Shown here in pieces: positions 1 through 7,104 of a stretch of DNA of 11,069 nt. The notes under the pieces were generated by a model, which saw only the letters and a program-made list of their open reading frames with translations, ran no database searches and had not been told where the DNA came from. Numbering within the stretch: position 1 is the stretch's first letter; each line of letters opens with the position of its first letter. This stretch comes from Gammaproteobacteria bacterium (GTDB lineage: Bacteria; Pseudomonadota; Gammaproteobacteria; Pseudomonadales; Halieaceae): positions 1 through 11,069 of the forward strand of contig JAOUDU010000040.1 in assembly GCA_029859085.1 (NCBI GenBank), written 5' to 3'. A program made the translations under genes and the position numbers.

Positions 1-1
1 A

Positions 2-67
2 GAAATAGAAGGGGAGGAAACTCCCGCGCTTATCGCAGAATGGCTGAATATGTTTATAGCCGGTTGA
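2..67 (+). CDS. 3' end of an unidentified upstream gene (partial)
   Basis: A reading frame open from the window edge ends at TGA 65-67 and encodes about 21 residues ending in AEWLNMFIAG. The composition is protein-like and a 49-base gap with a good ribosome binding site follows, so this may be the tail of the preceding gene. A second frame (1-120) is also open and its stop overlaps the start of the next gene as ATGA, but its translation is arginine-rich and uses several AGA/AGG codons that are rare elsewhere in the window, which makes it less likely. The stretch is more AT-rich than the downstream genes. No family can be assigned from so few residues. Confidence 0.3.
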   Translation, partial: EIEGEETPALIAEWLNMFIAG

Positions 68-116
68 GCGTTCTGCCACAGTTTTCATTTCAGGAATTTT
101 ACGAGGAAGCAAAGCA

Positions 117-1037
117 ATGACTATTCGTTATGAGGGCAAGGTTGCCATAGTTACCGGCGCGGGCCAGGGGCTCGGGCGCAGCCACGCTATCGAGCTGGCA
201 AAACGCGGCGCCAAAGTAGTAATAAACGACCTCGGTGGCGCCAAGGACGGCACCGGCGGCTCCAGCGACGCTGCCCGTGCGGTGGTGGCCGAGATCGAGG
301 CCCTGGGCGGTGAGGCCATCGCCAACGGCGCCAATGTGGCGAAGTACGACGAAGTCGAGGCCATGGTGAAACAGGCGATGGACAAGTGGGGCCGGGTGGA
401 TATCCTGGTCAATAACGCCGGTATCCTGCGGGACAAGAGTTTCGCCAAGGGTACCCTGGACGATTTCAAACTGGTGGTGGATGTGCACCTGATGGGCACT
501 GTGAACTGCACCAAGGCCTGCTGGGATATCATGCGTGAGCAGAACTATGGCCGGGTGGTGGTCACCACGTCATCCAGCGGCCTGTACGGCAACTTCGGCC
601 AGACCAACTACGGCTCCGCCAAGATGGGCGTGATCGGGCTGATGAACACCCTGGTACAGGAGGGCGCCAAGCACGATATCCGGGTCAACGCGCTGGCGCC
701 CACCGCGGGCACCCGCATGACCGAGGGCCTGATTCCCGAGGCCGCCTTCGAGCTGCTGACTCCGGAGACGGTGACGCCCGCCGTACTGTACCTGGTGAGC
801 GAAGACGCGCCGAATCGCACGATTTTGTGCGCCGGTGCCGGCGCCTATGCCGTGGCCAAGATCGTCGAGACAGACGGGGTTTGGCTGCCTCCGGCGGAGC
901 AGTCACCGGAAGGCATTGCCGCCAACTGGGAGGCGATAACCTCCACCGCGGGTGAAAAGGTGCCCCAGGCAGGTTTTGAACAGACAATCAAATTCACCGC
1001 CAAGGCCGCAGAGGGCCTGGGCATCAAATTAGGTTAA
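117..1037 (+). CDS. Short-chain dehydrogenase, MFE-2/HSD17B4-type 3-hydroxyacyl-CoA dehydrogenase
   Basis: Predicted cytosolic NAD-dependent oxidoreductase of 306 residues. Visible motifs are the Rossmann glycine motif TGAGQGLG (13-20), the acidic Asp38 in INDLGG that favours NAD over NADP, NNAG (99-102), and the catalytic Ser152, Tyr165 and Lys169 (YGSAK). The NDLGG, VHLMGT and [11 protein letters not shown] stretches match the dehydrogenase unit of peroxisomal multifunctional enzyme type 2, which oxidises (3R)-hydroxyacyl-CoA; the tail after residue 240 also fits that unit rather than a classical 250-residue dehydrogenase. The hydratase and SCP2 domains of the eukaryotic fusion are absent. 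The start is supported by GAGGAAG at 103-109. It is the first complete gene of a five-gene operon, 52 bases ahead of a thiolase, consistent with supplying 3-ketoacyl-CoA. Exact substrate and stereochemistry are inferred. Confidence 0.88.
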   Translation: MTIRYEGKVAIVTGAGQGLGRSHAIELAKRGAKVVINDLGGAKDGTGGSSDAARAVVAEIEALGGEAIANGANVAKYDEVEAMVKQAMDKWGRVDILVNNAGILRDKSFAKGTLDDFKLVVDVHLMGTVNCTKACWDIMREQNYGRVVVTTSSSGLYGNFGQTNYGSAKMGVIGLMNTLVQEGAKHDIRVNALAPTAGTRMTEGLIPEAAFELLTPETVTPAVLYLVSEDAPNRTILCAGAGAYAVAKIVETDGVWLPPAEQSPEGIAANWEAITSTAGEKVPQAGFEQTIKFTAKAAEGLGIKLG

Positions 1038-1089
1038 TTCAAATGTGGCGGCCGTTGCCCGGCCGGCGCCCGATCAAAGGAGACAGGGA

Positions 1090-2268
1090 ATGAAAGAAGC
1101 AGTGATTGTAGCGACAGCGCGGACGCCTATCGGCAAAGCCTATCGGGGTGGTTTCAACAACCTGGGGGGAGCGAGCCTGGGAGCGGCGTCGGTGGCAGAG
1201 GTGGTCCGGCGTGCGGGCATCGACCCGGCGCGGGTGGACGATGTCATCATGGGCTGCGCGATGCAGCAGGGCGCGACCGGCAGCAACATCGCGCGCCAGA
1301 TCGCGCTGCGCGCGGGCCTGCCGGTGACCGTCTCCGGCATGACGATGGATCGCCAGTGTTCCTCGGGGCTGATGGCGGTTGCCACCGCGGCCAAGCAGGT
1401 GATGTACGATGGCATGACCTGCGTCGTGGGCGGCGGTCTCGAATCGATCTCCCTGGTGCAGAACGAGCATATGAACCGCCATCGCGGCGCCGATGAGCAA
1501 TTGCTGGCCATGGCGCCGAATATTTTCATGCCCATGCTGCAAACCGCGGAAGTCGTGGCAAAGCGCTATAACATCTCCCGCGAGGCGATGGACGAGTACG
1601 GCCTGCAGTCACAGCAGCGCACGGCTGCCGCCTACGCGGCCGGCAAGTTCGCCGACGAGCTGGTGCCGGTGACCTGCAAGCGCGTCGTGTGGGACAAGGC
1701 CACCGGGGATGCCTCGGAGGCCGATGGCACCGTGTCAGCCGACGAGGGCGTGCGCTCTACCACCCTTGAGAGCCTCGCGGGCCTGAAGACGGTGATCGAG
1801 GGTGGCACCATTACCGCCGGCAATGCGTCACAGCTGTCCGATGGTTCGTCCGCGCAGCTGGTTATGGATGCCAGGGTCGCAGAAAAGGAGGGCCTCCAGC
1901 CCCTGGGTATCTATCGCGGCATGGCCGTTGCCGGCTGCGAACCGGATGAAATGGGTATTGGTCCCGTATTCGCGGTGCCGAAGCTGCTCAAGCAGCACGG
2001 CCTGAAGGTCGATGATATCGGCCTGTGGGAGCTGAATGAGGCCTTCGCGGTACAGGTGCTGTACTGCCGCGACAAGCTGGGTATCGACAACGACAAGCTC
2101 AACGTCAACGGCGGTGCCATCTCCGTCGGCCATCCCTACGGCATGAGCGGCTCGCGCATGATCGGCCACGCCCTGATCGAGGGCAAGCGCCGTGGCGTCA
2201 AGTACGTGGTGATCACCATGTGTGTCGGCGGTGGCATGGGTGCGGCTGGGCTGTTTGAAGTAGCCTGA
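1090..2268 (+). CDS. Acetyl-CoA acyltransferase (degradative thiolase)
   Basis: Thiolase of 392 residues, the usual length for the family, catalysing CoA-dependent cleavage of 3-ketoacyl-CoA to acetyl-CoA and a shortened acyl-CoA, or the reverse condensation. The catalytic set is complete: nucleophile Cys90 in DRQCSSGL, His348 in GHPYG and Cys378 in TMCVGGGMG, in the same register as the well-studied Zoogloea enzyme (Cys89, His348, Cys378). NEAFA and the glycine-rich C-terminal signature are also present. The ATG at 1090 is chosen because AAAGGAG (1076-1082) lies 7 bases upstream and [15 protein letters not shown] is the canonical thiolase N-terminus; an in-frame GTG at 1045 would add 15 unrelated residues. 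Placed after a hydroxyacyl-CoA dehydrogenase-like gene, it fits the last step of a beta-oxidation-like route. Acyl chain specificity cannot be read from the sequence. Confidence 0.95.
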   Translation: MKEAVIVATARTPIGKAYRGGFNNLGGASLGAASVAEVVRRAGIDPARVDDVIMGCAMQQGATGSNIARQIALRAGLPVTVSGMTMDRQCSSGLMAVATAAKQVMYDGMTCVVGGGLESISLVQNEHMNRHRGADEQLLAMAPNIFMPMLQTAEVVAKRYNISREAMDEYGLQSQQRTAAAYAAGKFADELVPVTCKRVVWDKATGDASEADGTVSADEGVRSTTLESLAGLKTVIEGGTITAGNASQLSDGSSAQLVMDARVAEKEGLQPLGIYRGMAVAGCEPDEMGIGPVFAVPKLLKQHGLKVDDIGLWELNEAFAVQVLYCRDKLGIDNDKLNVNGGAISVGHPYGMSGSRMIGHALIEGKRRGVKYVVITMCVGGGMGAAGLFEVA

Positions 2269-2286
2269 TAACGAACGGGAGAGAAC

Positions 2287-3264
2287 ATGAAAGCAGTTGT
2301 ATGCAGGGAGCACGGCCTGCCGGAGAAGCTGGAACTGGTCAGCGACTGGCCGGAACCGACGCTGGGTGAGCACGATGTCCTGGTCAGGGTGAAGGCCGCG
2401 GGGCTCAATTTTCCAGATGTACTGATCATCCAGGGCAAATACCAGTTCCAGCCGGAGCTGCCCTTCATCCCGGGCAATGAGTGTTCGGGGGTGGTCGAGG
2501 CTGTGGGCGCAAAGGTCACCCGCTACAAGCCCGGCGACCAGGTTATCTCAGCGGCGGGCACCGGGGCTTTCTGCGAGCGGATCACCGCCAATGAGAACGG
2601 GGTATTCCCGATGCCAAAAGGCCTGAGCTTCGAGCAGGCGGCGGGTGTCAGTATCACCTACTTCACGTCCTATTACGCGCTCAAGCAGCGCGCCAACATC
2701 CAGCCGGGTGAGACCCTGCTGGTGCTGGGTGCCGCCGGCGGCGTGGGGACCACGGCGATCGAGCTTGGCAAGCTGATGGGAGCGAAGGTCATCGCCGCCG
2801 CCAGCTCCGATGAAAAACTGGAGCTGTGCAAAAAGCTGGGCGCGGATGAGGTGATCAACTACAGCACCACGTCCATCAAGGACGCCGTGAAGGAGCTCAC
2901 CGGCGGCAGGGGCGTGGACGTGGTGTACGACCCTGTCGGCGGCGATTATGCCGAGCCGGCGATCCGCAGCATGGCCTGGAACGGCCGCTACCTGGTTATC
3001 GGCTTTGCCAGCGGCCCGATACCGAAAATCCCGCTGAACCTGACGCTGCTCAAGGGCTGTTCCATAGTCGGTGTATTCTGGGGCCGGTTTACCGGCGAGG
3101 AACCGAAGGTGCATTTGCAGAATATCAGCGAGTTGTGGGAGCTGTTCGCCACCGGCAAACTGAACCCGGTGGTGACTGATGTGTTCCCGCTGGAACAATA
3201 CCAGGATGCGTACAATTGCATGATCGAGCGGCGCGCCCGCGGCAAGGTCATTCTCACGCTTTAG
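2287..3264 (+). CDS. NADPH:quinone oxidoreductase family protein (MDR superfamily)
   Basis: Medium-chain dehydrogenase/reductase of 325 residues. An N-terminal GroES-like fold carries the NFPDVLIIQGKY and PGNECSGVVE signatures (about 41-71). The Rossmann domain has the nucleotide motif AAGGVG at 149-154, followed by the typical GADEVINY and GGRGVDVVYDPVGG stretches. The structural and catalytic zinc cysteines of alcohol dehydrogenases are not seen, which places it with the zinc-independent quinone oxidoreductase/enoyl reductase branch, normally NADPH-dependent and cytosolic. GGGAG at 2277-2281 supports the start, 18 bases after the thiolase stop. In this operon it may reduce an enone or an enoyl-CoA intermediate rather than a quinone; that is inference from context, and family members are often misnamed by function. 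Confidence 0.88.
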   Translation: MKAVVCREHGLPEKLELVSDWPEPTLGEHDVLVRVKAAGLNFPDVLIIQGKYQFQPELPFIPGNECSGVVEAVGAKVTRYKPGDQVISAAGTGAFCERITANENGVFPMPKGLSFEQAAGVSITYFTSYYALKQRANIQPGETLLVLGAAGGVGTTAIELGKLMGAKVIAAASSDEKLELCKKLGADEVINYSTTSIKDAVKELTGGRGVDVVYDPVGGDYAEPAIRSMAWNGRYLVIGFASGPIPKIPLNLTLLKGCSIVGVFWGRFTGEEPKVHLQNISELWELFATGKLNPVVTDVFPLEQYQDAYNCMIERRARGKVILTL

Positions 3265-3285
3265 CCGGATGAAGAGGTAAGGCGG

Positions 3286-4452
3286 ATGCAGGGCTTCGAA
3301 TTCAACACCGTCAAACGCATCATCAGCGGTGCCGGCAGCGCGCTGCAACTGGCGGACCAGTGCCGCCAGCTGGGTATTGCCAGGCCGCTGCTGGTGACCG
3401 ACCCCGGGCTTATGGCGATCGGCCTGGTGCAACCGGTGCTGGCTGCGCTGGAACGCGAGGGTGTGGTCGCCGTCGTATTCGACCAGGTGCGGGAGGACCC
3501 GCCCGAGGCTACGGTGCTGGCGGCCGCGGACCTGGGTCGCAGTCAGAGTGTTGACGGCGTGCTTGCGGTGGGCGGTGGCAGCTCCATGGATGTGGCCAAG
3601 GTGGTGGCGGCCCTGCTCGGGGGGAGCCAGGCCCTTGCCCAGTTGTACGGTGTGGGCAATATCACCGGCGGGCGCCTGCCGCTGGTGCTGGTGCCCACCA
3701 CCGCCGGCACCGGCTCGGAAGTGACACCGGTGGCAGTGATCACCACCGGCGAGACCACCAAGGCCGGGGTCTCCTCGCCGGTACTGCTGCCGGACGTGGC
3801 AGTGCTGGATGCGGACCTCACCCTGGGCCTGCCGGCGGCGGTTACCGCGATGACCGGGGTGGATGCAATGGTGCATGCCATCGAGGCATATACCTCCCGC
3901 CACCAGAAAAACCCGATTTCCGATAACCTTGCGCGGCAGGCCCTCGCCCTGTTGTCGCGCAATATCCGCACCGCCGTGCGCGATGGCGGGAACCGCGAGG
4001 CCAGGGAGAATATGCTGCTGGGAGCCTGCCTCGCGGGCCAGGCTTTCGCCAACGCCCCGGTTGCCGCGGTACACGCCCTGGCCTATCCGCTGGGGGGGCA
4101 TTACCATATTCCCCACGGTTTGAGTAATTCACTGGTGCTGCCAACCGTGCTGGAATTCAATGCACCCAGTGCCTGCGGGCTGTATGCGGAGCTGGCCGAA
4201 ATCGTGGTTGGCTCCCCGGTGGCGGGCAGCGCGGAAGCCAAAACATCGACCATGATCAGGGCCCTGCGGGAGTTGATTGACGATGTCGCCCTGCCGGCGA
4301 CACTCGAGGCCGCCGGGGTCGACGAGGACAAGCTCGAAATGCTGGCCGAGGACGCCATGCTGCAACAGCGCCTGCTGGTGAACAATCCCCGGGATGTCGG
4401 CTACGCGGATGCCCTGGCCATCTACCGGGCGGCTTTCCGGAGGGCGGCATGA
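3286..4452 (+). CDS. Iron-containing alcohol dehydrogenase
   Basis: Group III, iron-type NAD(P)-dependent alcohol dehydrogenase of 388 residues, the normal family length. The N-terminal dinucleotide-binding part shows GGGSSMD (96-102) and VPTTAGTGSE (136-145). The all-helical C-terminal domain carries the metal ligands Asp193 and His197 (DAMVHAIEAY), His263 (VHALAYPLGG) and His277 (IPHGLSN), the same spacing as in E. coli FucO. It interconverts an alcohol and an aldehyde in the cytosol; the substrate is unknown. GAGG at 3274-3277 supports the start. It follows the reductase gene by 21 bases, and its last codons overlap the thioesterase start (ATGA, 4449-4452), so the two are probably translationally coupled. 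In the operon it may feed an alcohol or semialdehyde into, or out of, the acyl-CoA route. Confidence 0.92.
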   Translation: MQGFEFNTVKRIISGAGSALQLADQCRQLGIARPLLVTDPGLMAIGLVQPVLAALEREGVVAVVFDQVREDPPEATVLAAADLGRSQSVDGVLAVGGGSSMDVAKVVAALLGGSQALAQLYGVGNITGGRLPLVLVPTTAGTGSEVTPVAVITTGETTKAGVSSPVLLPDVAVLDADLTLGLPAAVTAMTGVDAMVHAIEAYTSRHQKNPISDNLARQALALLSRNIRTAVRDGGNREARENMLLGACLAGQAFANAPVAAVHALAYPLGGHYHIPHGLSNSLVLPTVLEFNAPSACGLYAELAEIVVGSPVAGSAEAKTSTMIRALRELIDDVALPATLEAAGVDEDKLEMLAEDAMLQQRLLVNNPRDVGYADALAIYRAAFRRAA

Positions 4453-4883
4453 GCAGGGCCGGGCCGCCCTCGCGGGCTGACTACAAGGTGTTCTATCCCA
4501 TTTCGACCCGCTGGTCGGATAACGATATCTACGGCCACGTGAATAACGTGACCTACTACTCCTATTTCGACACCGCGGCCAATCGCTACCTGATCGAGGA
4601 GGGGGGGCTTGATATCGGCGATGGCCGGGTGGTGGGCTACGTCGTCAATTCCGGCTGTGAGTACCATGCCCCAATCACCTATCCCGAGCCGATCGAGGCG
4701 GGTTTGCGGGTGGACCGGCTCGGCAACAGTTCGGTGCAGTACGGGCTGGCGATCTTCAGGGCGGGCGAGCAGAAGGCGGCGGCCCATGGCCATTTCGTCC
4801 ATGTTTTTGTCGATCGCGCGGCGGACAAGTCGGTACCCATACCCGCCGGCCTGCGCACCGCGCTGGCGCGCCTGTTGCGATAA
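4449..4883 (+). CDS. Acyl-CoA thioesterase, 4HBT/YbgC-FadM-like hotdog fold
   Basis: Single hotdog-domain protein of 144 residues, the usual size, predicted to hydrolyse an acyl-CoA to free acid and CoA in the cytosol. The N-terminal motif RWSDNDIYGHVNN (21-33) carries the candidate catalytic aspartate (Asp24 or Asp26) and the conserved His30-Val-Asn-Asn, followed by the aromatic-rich YYSYFD helix, as in 4-hydroxybenzoyl-CoA thioesterase and FadM-like proteins. The start overlaps the stop of the alcohol dehydrogenase by four bases, pointing to translational coupling, and it is the last gene of the operon. Such an enzyme may release a dead-end product or recover CoA. No strong intrinsic terminator follows; only a 4-bp AT stem before a short T run near 4888-4899 is visible. 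Confidence 0.88.
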   Translation: MSRAGPPSRADYKVFYPISTRWSDNDIYGHVNNVTYYSYFDTAANRYLIEEGGLDIGDGRVVGYVVNSGCEYHAPITYPEPIEAGLRVDRLGNSSVQYGLAIFRAGEQKAAAHGHFVHVFVDRAADKSVPIPAGLRTALARLLR

Positions 4884-4919
4884 ACGGTTATTTTTTCACA
4901 GGATTACTGCGGATTTTGA

Positions 4920-4945
4920 GATCCCGGCAGTGACAGGATCCCGGC
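4920..4945 (+). repeat. 9-bp direct repeat upstream of the L,D-transpeptidase gene
   Basis: GATCCCGGC occurs at 4920-4928 and again at 4937-4945, a 17-base period. The second copy lies in the spacer of the candidate promoter, so a tandem binding site is possible, though the repeat could be chance. Confidence 0.35.
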
Positions 4946-4959
4946 TGGTTAGGTAAACT
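4930..4959 (+). promoter_or_regulatory. Candidate sigma70 promoter for the small L,D-transpeptidase gene
   Basis: GTGACA (4930-4935) and TAAACT (4954-4959) are spaced by 18 bases, with one and two mismatches to the sigma70 consensus. The gene starts 27 bases downstream. It would make the envelope gene independent of the catabolic operon that ends at 4883. Prediction by eye only. Confidence 0.4.
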
Positions 4960-4986
4960 CAGCCGAACTGCCAGGAACTACTATAA

Positions 4987-5589
4987 GTGCATATCACAGG
5001 ACATTCGCGCCGCCCCCGCGCTTTTTCTTTCCGCCATTACCTGCTGATCCCGCTGCTATTGGTCCAGGCAGCCTTCATCCCGCTGTGCAAGGCCATGGCA
5101 GACCCTGATGAGATCTGGTTGCTGGTGGATACCTCGCGGCTGAAGCTCACGGTAATGCGTGGAGACGCCCCGCTGCGGGAATACGAAAACATCGCCATCG
5201 GCAGCAATGGCCCCACCCTGGCCAAGAAAGTAAGCGACGAGACCACCCCCCTGGGGGAGTTCAGGATCAGTCGTATCAACCCCCGCAGCCGTTTCCACCT
5301 GTTCATGGGGCTGGATTACCCGACCATGGAGGATGCGAAGCGGGCGCTGGCAGATGGCCGGCTGAGCCCGGAGGAGTACACTGCGGTAAGCAATGCCTGG
5401 CTGGCCCAGGAGCCGCCGCCACAGAATACCCGCCTGGGCGGTTACCTGGGGATTCACGGCCTCGGGGTGGGCAATGAGGAGATTCACGGGCGGTTCAACT
5501 GGACCGATGGCTGCATCGCCGTGACCAACGAACAGATCGACGAACTGGCCCACTGGGTGGTCGTGGGCACCCGGGTGAGCGTCCGCTAG
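4987..5589 (+). CDS. Small secreted L,D-transpeptidase family protein (YkuD fold)
   Basis: Protein of 200 residues with a basic N-terminus, a hydrophobic segment (about 18-34) and a likely signal-peptidase site after AMA (36-38), so the YkuD domain should act in the periplasm on peptidoglycan. The catalytic region holds His157 (GIHGLG) and Cys176 in NWTDGCIAVTN. The usual S/T-H-G-C signature reads T-D-G-C here, so the histidine next to the glycine is replaced by aspartate; the nucleophilic cysteine remains. An insertion with SRFHLFMGLDYP (101-112) precedes the active site. The start is GTG with AGGA about 10 bases upstream; no better in-frame start exists before the signal peptide. Family members cross-link peptidoglycan, attach outer-membrane lipoprotein or cleave such links; which one applies is not determined. 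It lies 224 bases before a Braun-type lipoprotein gene. Confidence 0.85.
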   Translation: MHITGHSRRPRAFSFRHYLLIPLLLVQAAFIPLCKAMADPDEIWLLVDTSRLKLTVMRGDAPLREYENIAIGSNGPTLAKKVSDETTPLGEFRISRINPRSRFHLFMGLDYPTMEDAKRALADGRLSPEEYTAVSNAWLAQEPPPQNTRLGGYLGIHGLGVGNEEIHGRFNWTDGCIAVTNEQIDELAHWVVVGTRVSVR

Positions 5590-5633
5590 GCCCGAAATGA
5601 CCTGATTTGCGCAATATGTCGGTGAAATTATTG

Positions 5634-5648
5634 CTTGCGAACCGCAAG
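5634..5648 (+). repeat. Short inverted repeat between transpeptidase and lipoprotein genes
   Basis: CTTGCG-aac-CGCAAG forms a 6-bp inverted repeat with a 3-base centre. No T run follows, so it is not an intrinsic terminator. It could be a protein-binding site upstream of the lipoprotein gene. The 224-base gap 5590-5813 otherwise holds the structured leader described below and no promoter that could be assigned convincingly. Confidence 0.35.
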
Positions 5649-5718
5649 TGTATCCCAGAGAATATGCGCGGGCAGGGGGTCTAGTGCTGTTACAGGCGAC
5701 CACTTCCAGATTTGGTGA

Positions 5719-5764
5719 TGGGTCGGGCCGCGCTTTCCAGGACGGAAAGACCGGGTTGGACCCA
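5719..5764 (+). promoter_or_regulatory. Structured leader upstream of the lipoprotein gene
   Basis: Nested complementarity: outer stem TGGGTC (5719-5724) with GACCCA (5759-5764), a short middle CCG/CGG pairing (5728-5730 with 5752-5754), and an inner hairpin CTTTCC (5733-5738) with GGAAAG (5744-5749) around a 5-base loop. It ends 35 bases before the strong AAAGGAG ribosome site (5799-5805). If transcribed, this would be a 5' untranslated structure that could stabilise the mRNA or serve as a regulatory target. It matches no riboswitch that I recognise. Confidence 0.45.
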
Positions 5765-5813
5765 GATGCTTTAACGGGCGAAGGCCTTTTTTTAGGGTAA
5801 AGGAGAGAAGTAA

Positions 5814-6080
5814 ATGCGTAATATCTACAAGACTGTTTCTACTGGTGTAATGGTAGTGGCTCTGGCCGGCCTGACCGGTTGTGCCACCACTGGCGACCTC
5901 GACGCTCTGCGTGCAGAAGTGGACAAGGCCAACAGCACTGCCAGCCAGGCTGCTGCCGATGCTTCCGCTGCCAAGCGTGACGCTGCTGCTGCCAAGACTG
6001 CTGCTGAGCAGGCTCGCGACGCCGCCAATGCGACCAACGAGAAGCTGGACCGCATGTTCAAGAAGTCTATGCAGAAGTAA
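5814..6080 (+). CDS. lpp: Lpp/OprI-type alanine-zipper outer-membrane lipoprotein
   Basis: Lipoprotein precursor of 88 residues. A hydrophobic signal (about 7-19) ends in the lipobox L20-T-G-C23, giving a mature lipid-anchored chain of 66 residues; Ala24 at position +2 lacks the inner-membrane retention aspartate, so outer-membrane sorting is expected. The mature part is an alanine-rich heptad coiled coil (about 28-80; 23 alanines in the whole precursor), as in Braun lipoprotein and OprI, which form trimers. The chain ends in a lysine (KKSMQK), the residue through which Lpp is covalently bound to peptidoglycan. AAAGGAG at 5799-5805, 8 bases from ATG, is a strong ribosome site. Twelve of 23 alanine codons are GCT, unlike the GCC/GCG-rich neighbours, a pattern typical of very highly expressed genes. 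The converging gene encodes the kind of enzyme that performs the attachment. Confidence 0.87.
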   Translation: MRNIYKTVSTGVMVVALAGLTGCATTGDLDALRAEVDKANSTASQAAADASAAKRDAAAAKTAAEQARDAANATNEKLDRMFKKSMQK

Positions 6081-6110
6081 AGCTGAACCAGGGGTAAAAC
6101 CCTCAGCAAG

Positions 6111-6142
6111 GGCCGCGATCCTCGATCGCGGCCTTTTTTTTT
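6111..6142 (+). terminator. Strong intrinsic terminator of the lipoprotein gene
   Basis: A perfect 10-bp stem, GGCCGCGATC (6111-6120) with GATCGCGGCC (6124-6133) around a CTC loop, is followed by nine T (6134-6142). It lies 30 bases after the lipoprotein stop. The last two T belong to the stop codon (6141-6143 on the - strand) of the converging L,D-transpeptidase gene. A weaker stem just upstream (6082-6107: GCTGA/TCAGC plus GGG/CCC with a 4-base bulge) may help protect the mRNA 3' end. On the - strand the hairpin is not followed by a T run, so it is expected to work in one direction only. Confidence 0.92.
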
Positions 6143-7058
6143 ATACGTCCTTCGAAATCGGCACCGGCATCCCGGTGCGCTCCGTGAGGGCGCGCGAAAT
6201 GGCATCCTCATCCAGCTCCACCAGCCTGCTTGCCTGGGCGGCGTCGATCAGGCGCAGGGCGTTGCCGAGCAGTTGCTCATGTCCCACCTTGTCCTCTTCC
6301 AGCGGTTCGTGGATCTCCAGGTAGAGCTTGCCGCCAAACCAGCCCACCTTGGCGGTCTCGCTGACAATCCGCACCGGGGTGCCAACGGCGATATGCCCGA
6401 ACAGGTATTCGATATCCTCCGGCATCATGCGGATACAGCCGTGGGAGGCGCGCATGCCCACGCCGAAGGCCTTGTTGGTGCCGTGGATCAGGTAGCTGCC
6501 ACCGCCGATTGCCAGCCGCATGGCGTATGCCCCCAGGGGGTTATTCGGGCCCGCCGGGACGACGGCCGGCAGCGGGTCGCCGTTCTCAAGGTGTTCCTTG
6601 CGAATTGACGCCGGCGGCGTCCAGGTCGGATCCTTTATCTTGCCCACCACCTTGGTCAGCCCCAGCGGGGTACCCCAGTCCTGCCGGCCGATCCCCACCG
6701 GAAAGGTCTTCACCACCGGCGTCTCGCCGGGTTTCGGCTTGGGGTAATAGTAGAGCCGCATTTCCGGCACGTTGAGCACCAGGCCCTCCCGCGGGGCCGC
6801 CGGCAGGATATAGCGGGTGGGGATGATGACTTTGGTGCCGTCGCCGGGCAGCCAGCGGTCCACCTCCGGGTTGGCGCGGGTTATCTGCTCCTGGCCGATG
6901 TCGTAGCGGCGCGCGATGTCCAGCAGGGTGTCCTCGTGCTGCGCTTCCACCACGTGGATGGCGCCGATGAGATCGAACTCGGGCAGGGGCATGTCAAATG
7001 TGGCTGCACTGGCTGCTCCGGGCAGCAGCAGGGCGAGCATGAGAAGATGGGTACGCAT
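6141..7058 (-). CDS. LysM-containing L,D-transpeptidase, ErfK/YbiS type (predicted lipoprotein-peptidoglycan anchoring)
   Basis: Periplasmic enzyme of 305 residues. A signal peptide ends at ASA (16-18), a LysM peptidoglycan-binding segment spans about 34-80 (VVEAQHEDTLLDIARRYDI then IPTRY), and the YkuD catalytic domain spans about 91-235. Active-site residues are His192 (YLIHGTNKAFGVGMR) and the intact S205-H-G-C208 motif followed by IRMMPEDIEYLF. This region is very similar to E. coli YbiS/ErfK, which link the C-terminal lysine of Lpp to meso-diaminopimelate of peptidoglycan. A C-terminal extension of about 70 residues follows. The gene converges on the lipoprotein gene, its predicted substrate, and lies 46 bases downstream of the transporter gene on the same strand, so it may share that transcript. 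No strong ribosome site is visible before ATG 7058-7056. The attachment role is inferred from family and context. Confidence 0.9.
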   Translation of the reverse strand: MRTHLLMLALLLPGAASAATFDMPLPEFDLIGAIHVVEAQHEDTLLDIARRYDIGQEQITRANPEVDRWLPGDGTKVIIPTRYILPAAPREGLVLNVPEMRLYYYPKPKPGETPVVKTFPVGIGRQDWGTPLGLTKVVGKIKDPTWTPPASIRKEHLENGDPLPAVVPAGPNNPLGAYAMRLAIGGGSYLIHGTNKAFGVGMRASHGCIRMMPEDIEYLFGHIAVGTPVRIVSETAKVGWFGGKLYLEIHEPLEEDKVGHEQLLGNALRLIDAAQASRLVELDEDAISRALTERTGMPVPISKDV

Positions 7059-7104
7059 GGTTGCTACTGGTCAAATGGGCGCTCAGGGTACTACAACTGC
7101 ACGC

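Noticed and set aside
2548..4116. 522-codon antisense frame across the reductase and alcohol dehydrogenase genes
   Set aside because: It spans two well-supported sense genes and the gap between them; its histidine- and glycine-rich composition is typical of shadow frames in GC-rich DNA.
5777..5793. Intrinsic terminator or attenuator before the lipoprotein ribosome site (seven T at 5787-5793)
   Set aside because: The stem directly before the T run is only about 3 bp, too weak to terminate, and the nested stem at 5719-5764 is too far upstream.
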